DNA of 64,000 nt from Dehalococcoidia bacterium. GTDB taxonomy: Bacteria; Chloroflexota; Dehalococcoidia; Lucifugimonadales; UBA3495. The stretch spans positions 141,647 to 205,646 of the forward strand of contig JAJDTP010000016.1 in assembly GCA_022827095.1 (NCBI GenBank), written 5' to 3'. The notes below the pieces were generated by a model. It ran no database searches, was not told the DNA's origin, and saw only the letters and a list, made by a program, of their open reading frames with translations. Shown here piece by piece: positions 63,012 through 64,000 of the stretch. The position numbers and the translations under genes are program-made. Numbering within the stretch: the first letter of the stretch is position 1; each line of letters begins with the position of its first letter.

Positions 63012-63033
63012 CCCCGTATCAGGTACGGGGCAG
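62874..63033. repeat. Two inverted copies of a 26-bp palindromic sequence inside a transposase
   Basis: Copy 1 (62874-62899) starts AGCCTGCCCCGTACC and copy 2 (63008-63033) ends GGTACGGGGCAGGCT. Copy 2 is the reverse complement of copy 1 with one difference. Each also contains its own CCCCGTA/TACGGGG palindrome. Each adds 24 bases, keeping the reading frame. Confidence 0.7.
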
Positions 63034-63385
63034 GCTCTTTGCGCTGTCGCCTGGGGAAGCTCATGATGGGCCGGAGGGCCGCCGCCTGTTGGAAAGTTTG
63101 GGGCCGCCAGAACCTGGAACCAAGTTGCTGATGGATCGGGCCTATGAAGGCAACCCCACCCGTGGGTTGGCGGTGGAATTGGGGTATGACCCAGTAGTGC
63201 CGCCGTTGCGCAGTCGGAAAGAACCCTGGGAATATGATCGGGAGATGTACAAAAGGCGGAATGAAGTCGAGCGGCTGTTCCGGCGGTTGAAAAGGTTCCG
63301 CCGCATCTTCACACGATACGACAAGCTGGATGCGATTTTCAGCGGCTTCATCCTGTTCGCCCTCATCTACGATGCCCTGCAATAG
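62933..63385 (+). CDS. IS5-family transposase, downstream frame
   Basis: The C-terminal half of the transposase: QAIGKSRGGWNTKIHLVAAD, then the second catalytic Asp in TKLLMDRAYEGNPTRGLAV and the Glu in YKRRNEVERLFRRLKRFRR. An eight-residue insertion (PYQVRGRL) splits NAVT from FALSPGEAHD. It is probably expressed only as a -1 frameshift fusion with the upstream frame. Confidence 0.88.
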   Translation: MQAIGKSRGGWNTKIHLVAADERNAVTPYQVRGRLFALSPGEAHDGPEGRRLLESLGPPEPGTKLLMDRAYEGNPTRGLAVELGYDPVVPPLRSRKEPWEYDREMYKRRNEVERLFRRLKRFRRIFTRYDKLDAIFSGFILFALIYDALQ

Positions 63386-63493
63386 TGTGAACACGCCCTA
63401 GTCAGCGACAGTTATGACAAAGACGAGGCGATCCCAGCAGCCGTCTGGAAGTGCAAGGACCAGATGCCAGTCCCGCCTGCCGATTACAACCCC

Positions 63494-63534
63494 CGCTGCT
63501 CACACGGCCATTATAATCAAATGTCAACAGACCC
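63494..63534. mobile_element. Solo end of the IS5-family element
   Basis: Forty-one bases ending TGTCAACAGACCC then TA match the right end of the IS at 56161-56967 (whose last bases read TGTCAACAGGCCC then TA), including the region of the transposase start codon. The rest of that IS is absent, so this is a remnant abutting the truncated repeat gene. Confidence 0.75.
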
Positions 63535-63608
63535 TAGGCTTTGGGCATTATTAGAAAAGTGAAAGGACTGGGTAATCTGGCCTGACCCCACTTCAAAAGG
63601 CCCAGCCC

Positions 63609-64000
63609 ATGCTCACCCTGCCTATTGCCTTTGTACCGATACTCGCCCCCTGCGCAACGCTGTTCACCAATCCGACCTGTCAGAAAGCCCGGCTCCTGAT
63701 GGTGGGCGCCATACTGGCACCGGGCCAGCGCACCGTGGCCGCGGCGCTGCGCGTCATGGGACGCCGCGGCCAGCACGACTACGTCCGCTACCATGAGGCG
63801 CTCAATCGGGCGGAGTGGTCGCCCCGTGCGGCGATCCGCGTTCTGCTGGCGCTGCTGCTCCAGCCCCTGGATCGGGGCGACGGGCCGCTGATCTTCAGTA
63901 TTGACGAAACCCTGGAGCGGCGTCGGGGCGTCAAGATCAGAGCCTCAGGCAGCTATCGGGACGCGGTGCGTTCCAGCCGCAACCAACTGGCCTTGGCCAG
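63609..64000 (+). CDS. IS701-like transposase, N-terminal part
   Basis: An open frame from ATG 63609 to the right edge, 130 codons. RTVAAALRVMGRRGQHDYVR and YHEALNRAEWSPRAAIRVLL are family motifs. GPLIFSIDETLERRRGVKIR carries the first catalytic Asp, and ASGSYRDAVRSSRNQLALAS follows. This matches IS701-family DDE transposases. The left terminal repeat should lie between 63537 and 63608 but was not defined. The rest is outside the window. Confidence 0.85.
   Translation, partial: MLTLPIAFVPILAPCATLFTNPTCQKARLLMVGAILAPGQRTVAAALRVMGRRGQHDYVRYHEALNRAEWSPRAAIRVLLALLLQPLDRGDGPLIFSIDETLERRRGVKIRASGSYRDAVRSSRNQLALA

Larger units (their letters stand above)
62538..63398 (+). mobile_element. IS5-family insertion sequence, 861 bp
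   Basis: Ends GGGCCTGTTCACACTAT at 62538 and GGGCGTGTTCACACTAT read inward from 63398 are inverted repeats with one mismatch. TA flanks it at 62536-62537 and 63399-63400. It contains two overlapping transposase frames on the plus strand, and is inserted in the repeat protein gene. Confidence 0.9.
61581..63493 (+). pseudogene. Broken secreted-type protein with Cys/Trp repeats, split by an IS
   Basis: One frame starts at ATG 61581 (MSAARVITATVVAMIGLTVA), a likely signal sequence, then hits TGA at 61641-61643. It continues FFGATPPECIQAAEDAG. Three repeats follow with the pattern C-L-(D/E)-x2-(Y/F)...(V/A)-x-W-x-C...P...R-C-(N/D)-L-x-Q...E-W...L-H-x-W-H-A...C. A second TGA at 62325-62327 stands exactly where repeat 1 and repeat 3 have Trp. 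The IS at 62538-63398 cuts repeat 3; removing it with one TA joins DVYWL to VSDSYDKDE in frame. The end is lost to an IS remnant at 63494. The family is unknown to me. Confidence 0.65.

Noticed and set aside
61581..63493. Genome-wide use of TGA as tryptophan
   Set aside because: TGA is the stop codon in many intact genes here, including overlapping ATGA and TGATG junctions.

Overview
This 64 kb window is high-GC bacterial chromosome, most likely from a Chloroflexota lineage (SAR202 or Dehalococcoidia-like). That assignment is an inference. It rests on the mixture of a nickel superoxide dismutase, AhbA/B-type siroheme decarboxylase, early-cobalt cobalamin genes, several type III (CaiB/BaiF) CoA-transferases and many small palindromic repeats. 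No rRNA, tRNA or CRISPR array was recognised. Almost the whole window is ordinary tightly packed gene clusters; mobile DNA is concentrated after 56.1 kb.

Layout. 1-4.5 kb: a partial dehydrogenase, a protein with an internally duplicated domain, sodN and recQ. 4.5-15.3 kb (minus strand): a tetrapyrrole cluster, running in transcription order from a MerR-type regulator with its own promoter and operator-like repeats through ahbAB (fused), sirC, hemA, hemC, a HEPN-type gene pair, cobA-hemD (fused), hemB, a cupin and a HicB-like gene to hemL. Together these make uroporphyrinogen III and siroheme and start the siroheme-dependent haem route. 15.5-23.4 kb: cyclase, fmt, a strong candidate leader RNA, rpsP-khpA-rimM, moaE-moaD, decayed HNH and IS1182 genes, a YihY protein and a signal peptidase. 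23.4-30.3 kb: pheA, ktrA-ktrB, a cupin, leuS and a retropepsin-like protease. 30.4-38.2 kb (plus strand): cobalamin genes cbiC, cbiX, cbiD, cbiT, cbiL, cbiF, cbiG and cbiH, with an Uma2-type nuclease gene inside. 38.3-42.2 kb: aldolase, LysR regulator, ferredoxin, ornithine cyclodeaminase family. 42.3-51.1 kb (minus strand): pyrR-pyrB-pyrC-carA-two unknown genes-carB, preceded by a PyrR-type attenuator. 51.6-53.7 kb: an orphan DNA-repair-type radical SAM gene and a DUF433/DUF5615 toxin-antitoxin pair. 53.8-61.6 kb: three CaiB-type CoA-transferases, a MaoC-like hydratase, a TauE-type permease and an IS5-family element. 61.6-64 kb: a broken secreted-type repeat protein, cut by an IS5-family insertion and by a second IS remnant, then a partial IS701-like transposase.

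The most unusual signals are these. First, a plus-strand transcription unit upstream of rpsP (18196-18525) with consensus promoter, a perfect extended Shine-Dalgarno, a 23-codon leader, two mutually exclusive long helices and an intrinsic terminator. Second, the Cys/Trp-patterned repeat gene at 61581-63493, whose two in-frame TGA codons sit where tryptophan fits and whose frame is restored exactly by removing the IS. Third, a 26-bp palindromic sequence inserted in frame twice, in opposite orientations, in one transposase. Fourth, several families of dispersed palindromes, some of which provide the stop codons of neighbouring genes or share outer inverted repeats around different cores.
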